A stretch of 64,000 nt of DNA from Deinococcus sp. LM3 (GTDB lineage: Bacteria > Deinococcota > Deinococci > Deinococcales > Deinococcaceae): contig NZ_MUFV01000001.1 in NCBI RefSeq assembly GCF_002017875.1, positions 372,001-436,000 on the forward strand, given 5' to 3'. Both the position numbers and the translations under genes were made by a program. This document shows positions 35,231-48,713 of the stretch, piece after piece; the stretch's first letter is position 1; each line of letters starts with the position of its first letter. The notes beneath the pieces are model-generated. The model was given only the letters and a program-made list of their open reading frames with translations, did no database searches and was not told where the DNA came from.

Positions 35231-36024
35231 GCGGGTACGGACTGGTCCTGGGTGGCGGCGGCGCGCGCGGACTGGCGCACGTGGGCGTGTGGCAGGTTCT
35301 CGAGGAACGCGGGGTGCTGCCGGACGTGGTCGCCGGCACCAGCATGGGCGGGCTGGTGGGGGCGTTCATTGCGGCCGGGTACAGCGGCGAGGAACTCGAG
35401 CGCCTCTCGCGGTCCGTGTCGTGGCGGCGACTGCTGGACCTGCGGCCCGGCCCCGGCCTGATCCGCACGTCCAGCCTGACCGCGTGGCTGGCCCACCACC
35501 TGCCCCCCACCTTCGAGGAACTGAAACGGCCGCTGGCGATCACCGCGACCGACATGCTCTCGGGCCGCGCCGTGTACCTGACGCGCGGGGACCTGCACAC
35601 CGCGCTGCGGGCCACGACTGCGTACCCCGGCGCGCTGGAACCCGTGCCGGTCGACGACATGCTGCTCTCGGACGGCGGAATCCTGAATCAGGTGCCGGTG
35701 GACGCGGCGCTGTTCCTGGGCGCGCGGCGCGTGCTGGCGGTCGACGTGACCGCCCCGGACCCGCTGGAACTGCACGAGCGGCGCGTGCTGCTCTGGAAAC
35801 GCGAGGCCAGCCTGGGGCCGCTGCGGGCGCTGCGCCGCTCGGTCGAGATCATGCAGGCGCAACTGACCGACGCCCGCATCAGCCTGTACCGCCCGGACGT
35901 GCTGCTGCGCCCGCACCTGGGTGACATCGACCTGATGAACTTCAACCGCGCCGCACAGGCCACCCAGGCCGGGCGGGACGCGGCCCTGGCCGAACTGCCC
36001 CGCATTCGCGCGCTGCTGGGCTGA
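35227..36024 (+). CDS. patatin-like phospholipase
   Basis: 265 residues. Cytosolic or peripheral serine lipase of the bacterial patatin (RssA/NTE-like) group. Oxyanion loop GGGGARG, nucleophile elbow GTSMGG, block LAITATDMLSGRAVYLTRG and the catalytic aspartate in LSDGGILNQVPV (DGG). It starts directly at the first beta strand (VSGYGLVLGGGGARGLAHVGV), which suits GTG 35227. The short C-terminal extension (LLRPHLGDIDLMNFNRAAQATQAGRDAAL) is normal for RssA-like proteins. The gene appears to be translated by coupling to a leaderless upstream peptide. Confidence 0.9.
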   Translation: MSGYGLVLGGGGARGLAHVGVWQVLEERGVLPDVVAGTSMGGLVGAFIAAGYSGEELERLSRSVSWRRLLDLRPGPGLIRTSSLTAWLAHHLPPTFEELKRPLAITATDMLSGRAVYLTRGDLHTALRATTAYPGALEPVPVDDMLLSDGGILNQVPVDAALFLGARRVLAVDVTAPDPLELHERRVLLWKREASLGPLRALRRSVEIMQAQLTDARISLYRPDVLLRPHLGDIDLMNFNRAAQATQAGRDAALAELPRIRALLG

Positions 36025-36074
36025 TCCGCGCCGGAGACATGCGGCCCGGCCGCATCCGGTATTCTGCCCGGTGC

Positions 36075-36857
<783 letters not shown>

Positions 36858-36888
36858 CCCGCACCACGCCGCCATCCCCGCCGCAAGG

Positions 36889-36928
36889 AAAGTCCCCCGG
36901 ATCAACTGGTATCTGGGGGACTTTTCTC
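36889..36928 (+). terminator. intrinsic terminator after lepB
   Basis: AAAGTCCCCC pairs with GGGGGACTTT, followed by TCTCT. Confidence 0.85.
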
Positions 36929-36943
36929 TGTGCGGGCTTCGGA

Positions 36944-37261
36944 TCAGTCCTCTTCGTCCTCCGCACCCAGCGGCGTGATCTCGGTGTGCTCGCTGGTCAC
37001 GCGGTACGGTCCTTCCCTGGCGATGTAGTCGGCGGCCATGCGCAGCGTTTCCTCGACCCAGGCGTAATCGTTGCTGATGGTCGCCACGCCGATCACTTCC
37101 CAGTCGTGGGCGTCCAGGCCGTCGAGGCGGGCGACCGTCAGCGGGTAGCGGGCCTTCAGGCGCTCCACGACCGGGCGGACCAGGGCGCGTTTCTCTTTGA
37201 GGCTGGCGACCCAGGGCATCTCGACCCGGATGGTCAGGACGCCCACGTAGCCCAGGGCCAC
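36944..37261 (-). CDS. DUF503 protein (YlxP-like)
   Basis: 105 residues; begins with GTG. The family pattern is VGVLTIRVEMPWVASLKEKRALVRPVVERLKARYPLTVARLDGLDAHDWEVIGVATISNDYAWVEETL. YlxP homologues usually lie beside infB/rbfA and may act in ribosome maturation; here the gene is alone with an HMA-like protein gene two bases upstream, so the pair is cotranscribed. The C-terminal tail is very acidic (GAEDEED). Confidence 0.88.
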   Translation of the reverse strand: MALGYVGVLTIRVEMPWVASLKEKRALVRPVVERLKARYPLTVARLDGLDAHDWEVIGVATISNDYAWVEETLRMAADYIAREGPYRVTSEHTEITPLGAEDEED

Positions 37262-37263
37262 GC

Positions 37264-37479
<216 letters not shown>

Positions 37480-37487
37480 GCCTGTCA

Positions 37488-37985
37488 TTATGCGCCCTGC
37501 GGCCCGGTCCGCAGGCGAATTCCGGGGGCGGTATCGGCGCGGGTACCCAGGTGGCACACGGCGCTCTGGCCAGTCACGACGGCACTCTCGGCCAGCGCGG
37601 CGGCGTGCAGTTCGGGCGTCAGGGTGAAGTGCAGTTCGTACACGGCGGTGTCGTACGCGCTTTTCACGGCGGCGTGCAGCAGGCCCTCGTGCGTGCCCTC
37701 CGGGGCGTCGGGGGCGACGGCGACGGTGCGGACCAGCACCAGGGGCCGGTCGCCCTGCCAGACCGACTGCGCCAGGATGAAGCCCATCAGGGTGTCGCCC
37801 TGCTCGGCGGCGAAGGAGTGTTCGCTGCGTTCGTAGAATTTCAGGGCGGGGAGGCTGGTGTGCGTGCGGCCGTCACGTTCCCGTTCCGGCAGGGTGTCGA
37901 AGGCCGGGTCGTGGTGGCGTTGCAGGCGCAGGTCCAGGGCCTGCATGGCCGGGTAGTCGGCCTCGGTGAAAGTGCGGTAACGCAT
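37488..37985 (-). CDS. DUF1999 (GNAT-fold) protein
   Basis: 165 residues. MRYRTFTEADYPAMQALDLRLQRHHDPAFDTLPERERDGRTHTSLPALKFYERSEHSF matches DUF1999, a family restricted mainly to Deinococcus-Thermus with a GNAT fold. The acetyl-CoA loop is weak (VAVAPDAPEGTHEGLLHAAVKSAYDTA). No substrate is known. TAGCCT lies six bases before the ATG on the minus strand. It ends eight bases upstream of the HMA-like start, so the three minus-strand genes could form one transcript even though the HMA gene has its own box. Confidence 0.85.
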   Translation of the reverse strand: MRYRTFTEADYPAMQALDLRLQRHHDPAFDTLPERERDGRTHTSLPALKFYERSEHSFAAEQGDTLMGFILAQSVWQGDRPLVLVRTVAVAPDAPEGTHEGLLHAAVKSAYDTAVYELHFTLTPELHAAALAESAVVTGQSAVCHLGTRADTAPGIRLRTGPQGA

Positions 37986-38091
37986 GCGGGCAGGCTAGCC
38001 CATGCGGGGCGGCCGGACCGTGAAGTGGCGTGCAGGGGCGGGTGGAACCGCGCGGGGAACAACGGGGCGCACCGGGCCGGTGCGGGGTGCC

Positions 38092-38249
38092 ATACGGACT
38101 GCCGTTTGTTTCGCTGACAATCCGGAACTTCACCGGATTGCCAGCTCCACGTCCGGAGGGGCGTTTCTCTCCCACTCTGCGGAGCAGCTCTACGAGTTGC
38201 ATCCGCTCGGACCCAGCGGCTTTGCAAGCCATTCCATCGGAGTCCGTAT
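38092..38249 (+). repeat. ATACGGA dispersed element, copy after the deaminase gene
   Basis: 158 bp, ends ATACGGACTGCCG and CGGAGTCCGTAT. It contains hairpins CAATCCGG/CCGGATTG and GGCTT-TGC-AAGCC. The last base forms part of the TGA stop (TCA on the plus strand at 38249-38251) of the deaminase gene. Confidence 0.88.
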
Positions 38250-38791
38250 CACAGCCCGGCGGTCTCGGTGGGGTAGCGGCGGCGCCACAGCTGCCAGCCC
38301 TCGTCGGGGAAGGCGCGCCGGGCTTCCGGGGCGAACAGCCGCGCGCCCTCGCGTTCCAGTTCGGGATCGGGGGTGGGGACCACCTCGGTTTCCTGCATGG
38401 CAGGGTGATCGCTCCAGGCGATCAGGCGTCCGGAGCCGCCCCAGGGGTCGTCCGTGACCCACACGACGCGGCCCACGCCGAGCAGGGCGCTGGCGCCGCC
38501 GCACATCAGGCAGGGTTCCAGGCTGGTGTACAGCGTCAGGGTCTCGGGGTTCTCCAGTTTGCCCACGCTGAAGTACAGGTCCATCTCGGCGTGCGCGACG
38601 CTGGCCTTGCCGACGTGTTCGGGCGTCTGGGCCTCGCCCACGCGGTTGCGGCCGCGCGCGACCTCGTGGCCGCTGGCGTCGATCAGGACCGCGCCGACCG
38701 GGGCGCTGCCGGCCTGCTGGGCCTCGCGGGCCAGGTCGAGGGTGAGGCGCAGCCAGCGGCGGTCGTCGGGGGTGGGGGTCTGGGGGGGCAT
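38249..38791 (-). CDS. nucleoside/cytidine-deaminase-fold enzyme
   Basis: 180 residues. Zinc deaminase motifs: HAEMDLYF (His and catalytic Glu) and TSLEPCLMCGGASALLG (PCxxC). GSAPVGAVLIDASGHEVARGRNRVGEAQTPEHVGKASVAHAE is close to guanine deaminase/tRNA adenosine deaminase relatives. The C-terminal extension (EREGARLFAPEARRAFPDEGWQLWRRRYP) is longer than in TadA, so a free nucleoside or base is the more likely substrate. Its TGA stop is shared with the end of a dispersed element. Confidence 0.88.
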   Translation of the reverse strand: MPPQTPTPDDRRWLRLTLDLAREAQQAGSAPVGAVLIDASGHEVARGRNRVGEAQTPEHVGKASVAHAEMDLYFSVGKLENPETLTLYTSLEPCLMCGGASALLGVGRVVWVTDDPWGGSGRLIAWSDHPAMQETEVVPTPDPELEREGARLFAPEARRAFPDEGWQLWRRRYPTETAGL

Positions 38792-38906
38792 GACGGCAGT
38801 CTGAAGGGCGCCCGGCAGAATTCTGTGCGCTGGACTGGGTTCTGCCCGTGTATGAAGGCCCGCTTCAGGGCAGGTGCTGGCCAGCCGCGCGGGGGCCGGG
38901 GGTCTC

Positions 38907-38934
38907 TTGATGCAGCTTCATTTTTGCTTATACT
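38907..38934 (+). promoter_or_regulatory. promoter upstream of fadD
   Basis: -35 TTGATG (38907-38912), 16-base spacer, -10 TATACT (38929-38934). Transcription would start near 38941, leaving an untranslated leader of ~145 bases with a C-rich stretch near 39030. This differs from the leaderless genes around it. Confidence 0.7.
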
Positions 38935-39084
38935 GAGTTCAACTTCGAATCGATCTGTTCCGCTTCAGACCCACCGGGGTCACGCGCTGCACGCCCAGGC
39001 GCCCTGCCGGGACAGGTTTCACCCCCCCTCCCCCGCCTGCTCATCCACCGAGTCCGGGGCGCCCCCAGTTTCCCCAGGAGAGCC

Positions 39085-40797
<1,713 letters not shown>

Positions 40798-40821
40798 CAG
40801 GGAGCAGTAAGGCAACACAGG

Positions 40822-40856
40822 AGCGGGGCGTGCCGGTTCAACGGTCACGCCCCGCT
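40822..40856. terminator. 11-bp hairpin between convergent fadD and tsaD
   Basis: AGCGGGGCGTG pairs with CACGCCCCGCT (13-base loop), followed on the plus strand by TCTATCTGTTTC. Confidence 0.8.
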
Positions 40857-40878
40857 TCTATCTGTTTCTACTCCACAG

Positions 40879-41913
<1,035 letters not shown>

Positions 41914-41951
41914 CGGGACGGAGTGTAGCAGTCACGCCAGACGCGAACGGT

Positions 41952-42033
41952 GATGGCGGATGGCGGATGGCGGATGGCGGATGGCGGATGGCGGATGGCG
42001 GATGGCGGATGGCGGATGGCGGATGGCGGATGG
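41952..42033. repeat. heptanucleotide tandem array (GATGGCG)11
   Basis: Eleven exact copies of GATGGCG (41952-42028) plus a partial unit. After ~35 bases, degenerate heptamers CTACGCC, CTACGGC, CTACACC and CCACTAC follow (~42074-42103). The array has no stop codons in some frames, but the short frames it opens are repetitive and not credible genes. The 41914-42116 gap has no gene. Confidence 0.9.
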
Positions 42034-42116
42034 TCAACAGCGTGTACGCGGCGGACCCGCCCCGGTCAAGCCCATCTACGCCCTACGGCCTACACCCCAC
42101 TACCCGCTGCCCCCTG

Positions 42117-42491
42117 TCAGCGTTGCTGGTCGCGCACGGCGGCGAGCGTTTCCTCGAACTCGTCGAGGAAGTCGTCTTCCAGGGCGCGGTCGCGGATCAG
42201 GGCGTCCTGTTCGGTGGTGGCCTGCTCACGGGTCCAGCGGACGCGGGCCTGCCGGGCGCTGCTGACGTTGCCGCGTCCGGCGATGAACCGCGCGGCGTGG
42301 CGGACAGCGGCGTGGGGGTCCTCGGTGGGGGCGGTGACGCTGAGGTTCCGCAGGCCGCCCTGGTCGTTGACCATGGAGCAGGTCACCTCGACGCGCAGAC
42401 CACGGCGGGCCAGGAAGACCTGATCGACGCGCCACATGCTGGTCGCGCGGATGGGTTCCGGGGCGGTTCTGGGGGGGCGGCGGCGCGGCAT
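42117..42491 (-). CDS. hypothetical protein downstream of butyrate kinase
   Basis: 124 residues. A basic N-terminus (MPRRRPPRTAPEPIRATSMWRVDQ) precedes a compact domain (VFLARRGLRVEVTCSMVNDQGGLRNLSVTAPTEDPHAAVRHAARFIAGRGN) and an acidic helix (EDDFLDEFEETLAAVRDQQR). No known motif. The ATG follows the butyrate kinase stop by one base (TGACATG), so the genes are translationally linked. Family not recognised; possibly a small regulatory protein. Confidence 0.7.
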   Translation of the reverse strand: MPRRRPPRTAPEPIRATSMWRVDQVFLARRGLRVEVTCSMVNDQGGLRNLSVTAPTEDPHAAVRHAARFIAGRGNVSSARQARVRWTREQATTEQDALIRDRALEDDFLDEFEETLAAVRDQQR

Positions 42492-42492
42492 G

Positions 42493-43575
42493 TCAGCTGC
42501 CGGCCGGGCGGGGCGGGTGCCAGTCGCGGGCCTGTTCGAGGCCCAGCAGGACGCGGCCGGCACCCTCGGCGAGCGCTTCGAGTTCCAGTTCGCCGGGGAT
42601 CACGAGGACCGGGGCGATCCACGCGACGCGCCGCTCGATGCGGTCGGCCAGTTCGTCCCAGCGGGCAATGCCGCCCGTGATGACCAGGGCGTCCGGGCGG
42701 CCGCTGAGCGCACCGGTCTGCTCGCCCAGCGCCTTGCAGACCTGATGCACGAACGCGGCGGCGACGGCCTGCACGTCGGCGTCGCCGGGGAGCCGCTGTT
42801 CCAGGTCGCGCAGGTCGCGGCTGCCGGTCAGGGCCAGGAATCCGCCCTCGCTGCTCAGGCGGGTGAGGGTGCCGGCCTCGCCCAGGTCGCGGGCCAGGGC
42901 CAGCAGCGCGCGGGGCGGGATGGGGCCGCTCTGCATGGCGCCCATGGGGCCGCCGTCGGGGCCGGTGCCGGTGGTGTCGATGGCGCGGCCGCAGTCGAAG
43001 GCGGTGACGCTGGTGGTGGCGCCCAGATGCGCGACGATCACGCGGGCATCCTGAAAGCGTTTGCCGACCTCGTGTGCGGCGCGGCGGGCGACGGCGCGGG
43101 CGTTCAGGGCGTGGAATTCGGCGGTGCGGCGCACGCCCCGCAGGCCGGTCAGGCGCGCTTCGGGCAGCAGTTCATCGGCGCTCTGCGGGTCGACGATGAA
43201 GGCCGGGACGCCGCGTTCCTGCGCGGTGGCCAGCGCGAGCGGGCCGCCCAGGTTGGGCGGGTAGGTGGCGCCGCTGCCGCTGACGGCGTACGCGGAGAGT
43301 TCCGGCGTGACGCGGTACGTGCCGGTGGCGACCTGTCCGATCAGGCCGCCGCGCCCGACGATGGCGTCCGGGGCGGGCCAGTCGGCGGTCAGGGCCAGCA
43401 CGGCGCGGGCGAGGTCCGGGACCTGTTCGGCGGTGGGCGGGATGACCAGCGGCAGGTCGGCGCGCGTGAGGGTCAGGCGAAGCTGTCCGGGCAGCGCCGG
43501 ATTCTCGCTGGGTTCGATGCTCGCGCAGGCGAGCTTGATCCCACTGGTTCCTGGATTGATCACATGGGCGATCAC
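42493..43575 (-). CDS. buk: butyrate kinase family (acetokinase superfamily)
   Basis: 360 residues, ASKHA fold. Forms butyryl phosphate from butyrate, or the reverse, with ATP. HVINPGTSGIKLACA is the phosphate-1 loop, GRGGLIGQVATGTYRV the substrate region, VAHLGATTSVTAFDCGRAIDTT the phosphate-2/catalytic block (usually HLGGG; here HLGAT), and VITGGIARWD the adenosine motif. HLGAT in place of HLGGGIS is a notable variation. TACGCT lies eight bases before the GTG start. No phosphotransbutyrylase gene is adjacent. A branched-chain or propionate kinase role is possible. Confidence 0.85.
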   Translation of the reverse strand: MIAHVINPGTSGIKLACASIEPSENPALPGQLRLTLTRADLPLVIPPTAEQVPDLARAVLALTADWPAPDAIVGRGGLIGQVATGTYRVTPELSAYAVSGSGATYPPNLGGPLALATAQERGVPAFIVDPQSADELLPEARLTGLRGVRRTAEFHALNARAVARRAAHEVGKRFQDARVIVAHLGATTSVTAFDCGRAIDTTGTGPDGGPMGAMQSGPIPPRALLALARDLGEAGTLTRLSSEGGFLALTGSRDLRDLEQRLPGDADVQAVAAAFVHQVCKALGEQTGALSGRPDALVITGGIARWDELADRIERRVAWIAPVLVIPGELELEALAEGAGRVLLGLEQARDWHPPRPAGS

Positions 43576-43644
43576 AACGCCGCAGCGTACCAGATCGCCC
43601 GCCGGGAACGCCGGGACAAATGAGGACTTGATCAGGGTCTTCTC

Positions 43645-43711
43645 ATGCGGACTGCCGTCTGTTTCGCTGGCAATCTCGTGGCGGTCCGGGTAGCGGGCGA
43701 AACAGACGGCG
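43645..43711. repeat. head-to-head pair of element left ends forming a hairpin
   Basis: ATGCGGACTGCCGTCTGTTTCGC starting at 43645 matches the left end of the ATACGGA element. GCGAAACAGACGGC at 43697-43710 is its inverse. The two pair over 14 bases around a ~29-base loop, with nothing of the element's middle between them. Confidence 0.75.
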
Positions 43712-43749
43712 CCCGATCATGAGCACGCCCGCCCGGCTTCGCTGGGCCA

Positions 43750-43802
43750 CACGCAGCAGAGAGGCAGACGCCACTGCTGGTCGTCTGCCTCTCTGCTGCG
43801 TG
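43750..43802. terminator. 21-bp perfect hairpin
   Basis: Arms 43750-43770 and 43782-43802 (CACGCAGCAGAGAGGCAGACG type) pair without mismatch around an 11-base loop. Located between two minus-strand genes (hpf and buk), so it probably terminates hpf transcripts. Confidence 0.75.
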
Positions 43803-43840
43803 TTCAGGTGGCGGGCCTTAGGCCCTGTCAGGGGGGGGTC

Positions 43841-43976
43841 ATACGGACTCCGATTGAATGGGCTGCAAAGACCATTCAATCCGAGCGGATGCGAGTGGGA
43901 GCAGGGCGGGTTCCGGACGTGGAGCTGGCAATCCGGTGAAGTTCCGGATTGTTAGCGAAACAAACGGAATCCGTAT
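43841..43976 (-). repeat. ATACGGA dispersed element, shortened copy after hpf
   Basis: 136 bp in reverse orientation relative to the other full copies. Ends ATACGGACTCCG and CGGAATCCGTAT. It lacks 21 bases (CTCGTAGAGCTGC...) present in the others. Hairpins ATTGAATGG/CCATTCAAT and CAATCCGG/CCGGATTG are retained. Its last base is part of the hpf stop codon. Confidence 0.88.
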
Positions 43977-44545
43977 CACTGCACGCTGGGTTCGATCAGG
44001 CCGTAGTGGCCGTCCTTGCGGCGGTACACGACGCCGCAGGTGTTCGTCTGCATGTGCATGAACACGTAGAAGTCGTGACCCAGTGCTTCCATCTGCGCCA
44101 CGGCGTCCTCGGGGCTCATGGGTCGCATGTCGAAGCGTTTCATGCGGACGATCTCGGGCATGAACTCGCTCACGTCGTCCAGGCCGGCGTTCACGTCCGC
44201 CTCGGCGGGGCCGGGTTCAGGCTGGGGCGTGACCTCGTGGCGGCTCTTGAGGTAACGGGTCTTGAATTTGCGCAGCTGGCGTTCGAGCACGTCGCTGGCC
44301 TTGTCGATGGCGGCGTACATGTCCGCGTGGTGTTCCTCGGCGCGGATGATGCCGCTGGGGACGTTCAGCTGCACCTCGACCCTGTTTCGCCGGCCGGAGT
44401 CCCGCACGTCACGGACGGTCAGGGTGACGCGCGCGTCAGTGATCTGATCGTTGTAACGGTCCAGTCGCGTGAGTTTCTCCTGCACGTAATCACGCATGGC
44501 GTCGGTGACTTCAACGTTCCGGCCTGACAGCTTGTAGATGTGCAC
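43976..44545 (-). CDS. hpf: ribosome hibernation promoting factor, long form
   Basis: 189 residues. N-terminal S30AE domain (IYKLSGRNVEVTDAMRDYVQEKLTRLDRY ... HHADMYAAIDKASDVLERQLRKFKTR), linker with Pro/Glu/Ala, then the C-terminal dimerisation domain (IVRMKRFDMRPMSPEDAVAQMEALGHDFYVFMHMQTNTCGVVYRRKDGHYGLIEP). Long HPF pairs 70S ribosomes into inactive 100S dimers in stationary phase or stress. GTG 44545 has AGAGG eight bases upstream; GTG 44554 would add three residues but lies too close to that site. The stop overlaps a dispersed element. Confidence 0.94.
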   Translation of the reverse strand: MHIYKLSGRNVEVTDAMRDYVQEKLTRLDRYNDQITDARVTLTVRDVRDSGRRNRVEVQLNVPSGIIRAEEHHADMYAAIDKASDVLERQLRKFKTRYLKSRHEVTPQPEPGPAEADVNAGLDDVSEFMPEIVRMKRFDMRPMSPEDAVAQMEALGHDFYVFMHMQTNTCGVVYRRKDGHYGLIEPSVQ

Positions 44546-44829
44546 GGCTTTCACCTCTTCCTTTTCCCGGAGGGTGGGATCGGCTCCGGTGATTCACTCT
44601 AGGCCCAAGGTCAGCGCCGTGTCAGGCGAACAGCTCACTGCGCCGCGCGGGCATTTCGGGGTATGCTCCGGAACAGAGAGTACGGGCGTCGCTGCGGCGG
44701 TGCCGTACGGCAACCCCCTTGTGCCGCCTCATGCCGCCGCGCAGACGCCCCGGCCTGGGGTGGGTGTCTACCAGTCAGATGAAGATCCACTGCGTGCGCG
44801 TGGCCCGGCCCCGGCTGTATTCTGAACGC

Positions 44830-45489
44830 GTGAAGGTAGACCGGCAGGAACAGGAAGAGGCGCGCCGCGACCGGATTGCCCGCGCGGCCTTCGAGCTGTT
44901 CGCGCGCAGCGGCCTGGACGCCATCAGCGCGCAGGACATCGCGCGCGCCGCGTACGTGAGCCGCACCAACCTGTACCGCTACTACCCCAGCAAGGTGCAC
45001 ATGCTGCTGGCGCACTTCGAGAAGGCGGTGCAGGCCAGCCGGGACGACGCCCTGGAACGCCTGCGGGCCGGCGCAAACCCCCAGCAGGTCTGGGATAAGG
45101 TCACGGGCCGCATGGCCGACCTGGGCGTGCGCTACCGCCATCTGGTGGGCGCCGTGGGTCAGGCGGTCCTGGGCGCCGCGCCGGAGGCGGAGAGGCCCGG
45201 CGCGACCGTGGACCGCGCGCCCGGCGACGGCCTGCGCACCGCGCTGACCCTGGCGGCGCTGGTGCAGCCCGTGCTGCTGGCCATGCAGACGCAGGGACGC
45301 CTGCGCCCGGAGGCGAACGTCAACATGCTGAGCGTGCTGCTGGTGGACGCCTTCATCCTGGCGCTGCTGCACGGCGGGCACCGCGACCAGCGGGACGTGC
45401 TGCGCGACTGGCAGGACCGGTTCAGCCTGCTGATGCACGGGGCGCTGGCCCCCGGCGTGCAGTTACGCGACCTGGACAGCCAGAACTGA
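44830..45489 (+). CDS. TetR/AcrR-family transcriptional regulator
   Basis: 219 residues. N-terminal HTH: RRDRIARAAFELFARSGLDAISAQDIARAAYVSRTNLYRYYPSKVHMLLAHFEKAV, with the NLYRYY recognition helix. The C-terminal ligand domain is all-helical and not diagnostic. TATTCT at 44818-44823 is six bases before GTG 44830 (leaderless). It is convergent with the CoA-transferase/thiolase operon 28 bases away, so regulation of that operon by an acyl-CoA ligand is possible but inferred. Long upstream extensions of the frame are non-coding. Confidence 0.9.
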   Translation: MKVDRQEQEEARRDRIARAAFELFARSGLDAISAQDIARAAYVSRTNLYRYYPSKVHMLLAHFEKAVQASRDDALERLRAGANPQQVWDKVTGRMADLGVRYRHLVGAVGQAVLGAAPEAERPGATVDRAPGDGLRTALTLAALVQPVLLAMQTQGRLRPEANVNMLSVLLVDAFILALLHGGHRDQRDVLRDWQDRFSLLMHGALAPGVQLRDLDSQN

Positions 45490-45517
45490 GCGCAGGCTCC
45501 AGCCGTCCGGGTTGGTG

Positions 45518-46887
<1,370 letters not shown>

Positions 46888-46891
<4 letters not shown>

Positions 46892-48183
46892 GCCTCCACC
46901 CTCTCGATGATGGCCGCCTCGCCCTGTCCGACGCCCACGCACAGCGTCGCCAGTCCGTAGCGACCCCCCTGGCGGGCCAGTTCGTGCGTCAGCGCCACGA
47001 TCAGGCGGGCGCCGCTCATGCCCAGCGGGTGGCCCAGCGCGATCGCGCCGCCGTTCACGTTCACGCGCTCCTGCGGCAACTCCAGCTCGCGGATGCAGGC
47101 CAGGGCCTGCGCGGCAAAGGCCTCGTTCAGTTCGATCAGGTCCAGATCCTGCACGCTCAACCCGGTGCGTTCCAGAACCTTGCGGGTCGCGGGAATCGGA
47201 CCCAGGCCCATCACGCGCGCCTCCACGCCTGCCGCTGCCGCGCCCACCCAGCGGGCCAGCGGCGTGACGCCCAATTCGCGGGCCTTCGCGGCGCTCATCA
47301 GGACCAGGGCCGCCGCGCCGTCGTTCAGGCCGCTGGCGTTCCCGGCGGTCACGCTGCCGCCCTTGCGGAAGGCGGGTTTCAGGCCCGCCAGGGTGGCCCC
47401 GTCGGTGGCGAGGGTGAAGCCTTCGCCCTCCCGCTTCACGCGCGGGTGCTCGTCGGTGTCGAACACGGTGACGCCCTTGCGGCCCTTCACCTGCACGGGA
47501 ACGATCTCGTCCCGGAAGCGTCCGGCGTTCAGGGCGTCCATGACCTTGCGCTGCGACTCCAGCGCGAAGGCGTCCTGGTCCTCGCGGGTGATCTCACCGC
47601 CCTGGTAGGCACCCTCGCGGGAGCGCCCCACGATATTCTCGGCGGTCTCCCCCATCGCCTCCAGCGGGAACAATTCCTCCATGGCGGGGTTCGGGAAGCG
47701 CCAGCCGAGCGTGGTGTCGAACGCGGTGACGTTCCCGTTCGCGAAGGCCTGCGCGCCCTTGGGCATCACGAGCGGCGCGCGGGTCATGCTCTCCACGCCG
47801 CCCGCCACGTACACGTCGCCGTCGCCGTTGCGGATCGCGCGGGCCGCCGTGTTCACGGCCGAGAGGCCACTGGCGCACAGGCGGTTCACGGTCAGGCCCG
47901 CTGCGGTGTCGGGCAGGCCCGCGAGCAGCGCCGCCATGCGGGCCACGTTGCGGTTGTCCTCGCCCGCCTGGTTCGCGCAGCCGAGAATGACCTCCTCGAT
48001 CTGATCGGCCGGGACGCCGCTGCGCGCGACGGCCTCGCGGATGGCGTGCGCGGCGAGGTCGTCGGGCCGGACGGTGGAGAGACTGCCACGGATGGCGCCG
48101 ATGGGCGTACGGACGGCCGCGACGATCACCACGTCACGGTCCGGCAGGCTGTTCAGGGAGAGGGGGGCAGCGGGCTGGGTCAT
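46888..48183 (-). CDS. acetyl-CoA acyltransferase (thiolase)
   Basis: 431 residues. Nucleophile Cys in VNRLCASGLSAV, GGVESMTRAPLV, NEAFAAQALA, GGAIALGHPLGMSGAR (His) and LCVGVGQGEA (second Cys). The long loop with EALFPLEAMGETAENI and the VFDTDEHPRVKREGEG insertion resemble 3-oxoadipyl-CoA thiolase (PcaF/PaaJ) more than FadA. AAGGAGG lies five bases before ATG 48183. First gene of a two-gene operon with the fused CoA-transferase. With a PcaC-like gene elsewhere in the window, a beta-ketoadipate role is worth considering, but ketone-body use is equally compatible. Confidence 0.93.
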
Positions 48184-48333
48184 GGGTTCCTCCTTCGGGC
48201 CGCAGGACACGACCACCCCGCAGGACGCGGAGAGGACCTGAGGCCCGGTTGTCGACCGCCGCATTCAAGCGCGCCGGAGACCGGATTGGAAGGGGCAGCC
48301 GGACGCCGGAGTTCCGGGCGGCCCTGCCAGCTG

Positions 48334-48360
48334 ATACGGATTCCGTCTGTTTCGCTGTCA
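48334..48360 (+). repeat. left-end fragment of the ATACGGA element
   Basis: ATACGGATTCCGTCTGTTTCGCTGTCA matches the element's first 27 bases with one change, then similarity ends. The rest of the 48184-48482 gap contains no gene that I can support. Confidence 0.75.
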
Positions 48361-48482
48361 GGTCACAGGTGAGCGGACTGGCCGTTCCCCTGCTCCCGCA
48401 AGGCCGCCACACGGGTCACGCCCGCAGAAGCGCGGATTTCCGGCGACGGCGGGCGTGGAAGGTCAGAACGGAGGGGGATTGT

Positions 48483-48713
48483 TCAGGGTTGCCGGGCGCG
48501 GCGCAGGCGGTTGAGAATCGCGAACACCTGACGCTGCTCCTCGGCCAGCAGGGCGCGGCGCAGGGCCTCGGCCGACAGCGGCTGTGTGGGAAGTTCGGCG
48601 GGGGCAGGGCGGTACGCCGCGCCGGGCGCCTGAACGCGGGGTTCTTCCCTCAGGTAGGGTGTCCCCCACTGGGCCCAACTGGATTGTTCTGCGTCCCTCA
48701 CCTTCCTGGTCAT
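48483..48713 (-). CDS. small hypothetical protein
   Basis: 76 residues: a Trp-containing N-terminus (MTRKVRDAEQSSWAQWGTPYLREEP), a Pro/Ala stretch, and a charged helix (LSAEALRRALLAEEQRQVFAILNRLRRARQP). TACTCT lies six bases before the ATG on the minus strand and GAGGG overlaps the spacer, so the start is well supported even though the family is unknown. The longer frame upstream runs into the pgi leader and is rejected. Confidence 0.6.
   Translation of the reverse strand: MTRKVRDAEQSSWAQWGTPYLREEPRVQAPGAAYRPAPAELPTQPLSAEALRRALLAEEQRQVFAILNRLRRARQP

Noticed and set aside
41952..42028. Possible CRISPR array
   Set aside because: The unit is only seven bases, repeated without spacers; it is a simple tandem repeat.
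41960..42265. Plus-strand frames reading MADGGWRMADGGWR
   Set aside because: They come from the heptamer array, have no start signal and overlap a better-supported minus-strand gene.
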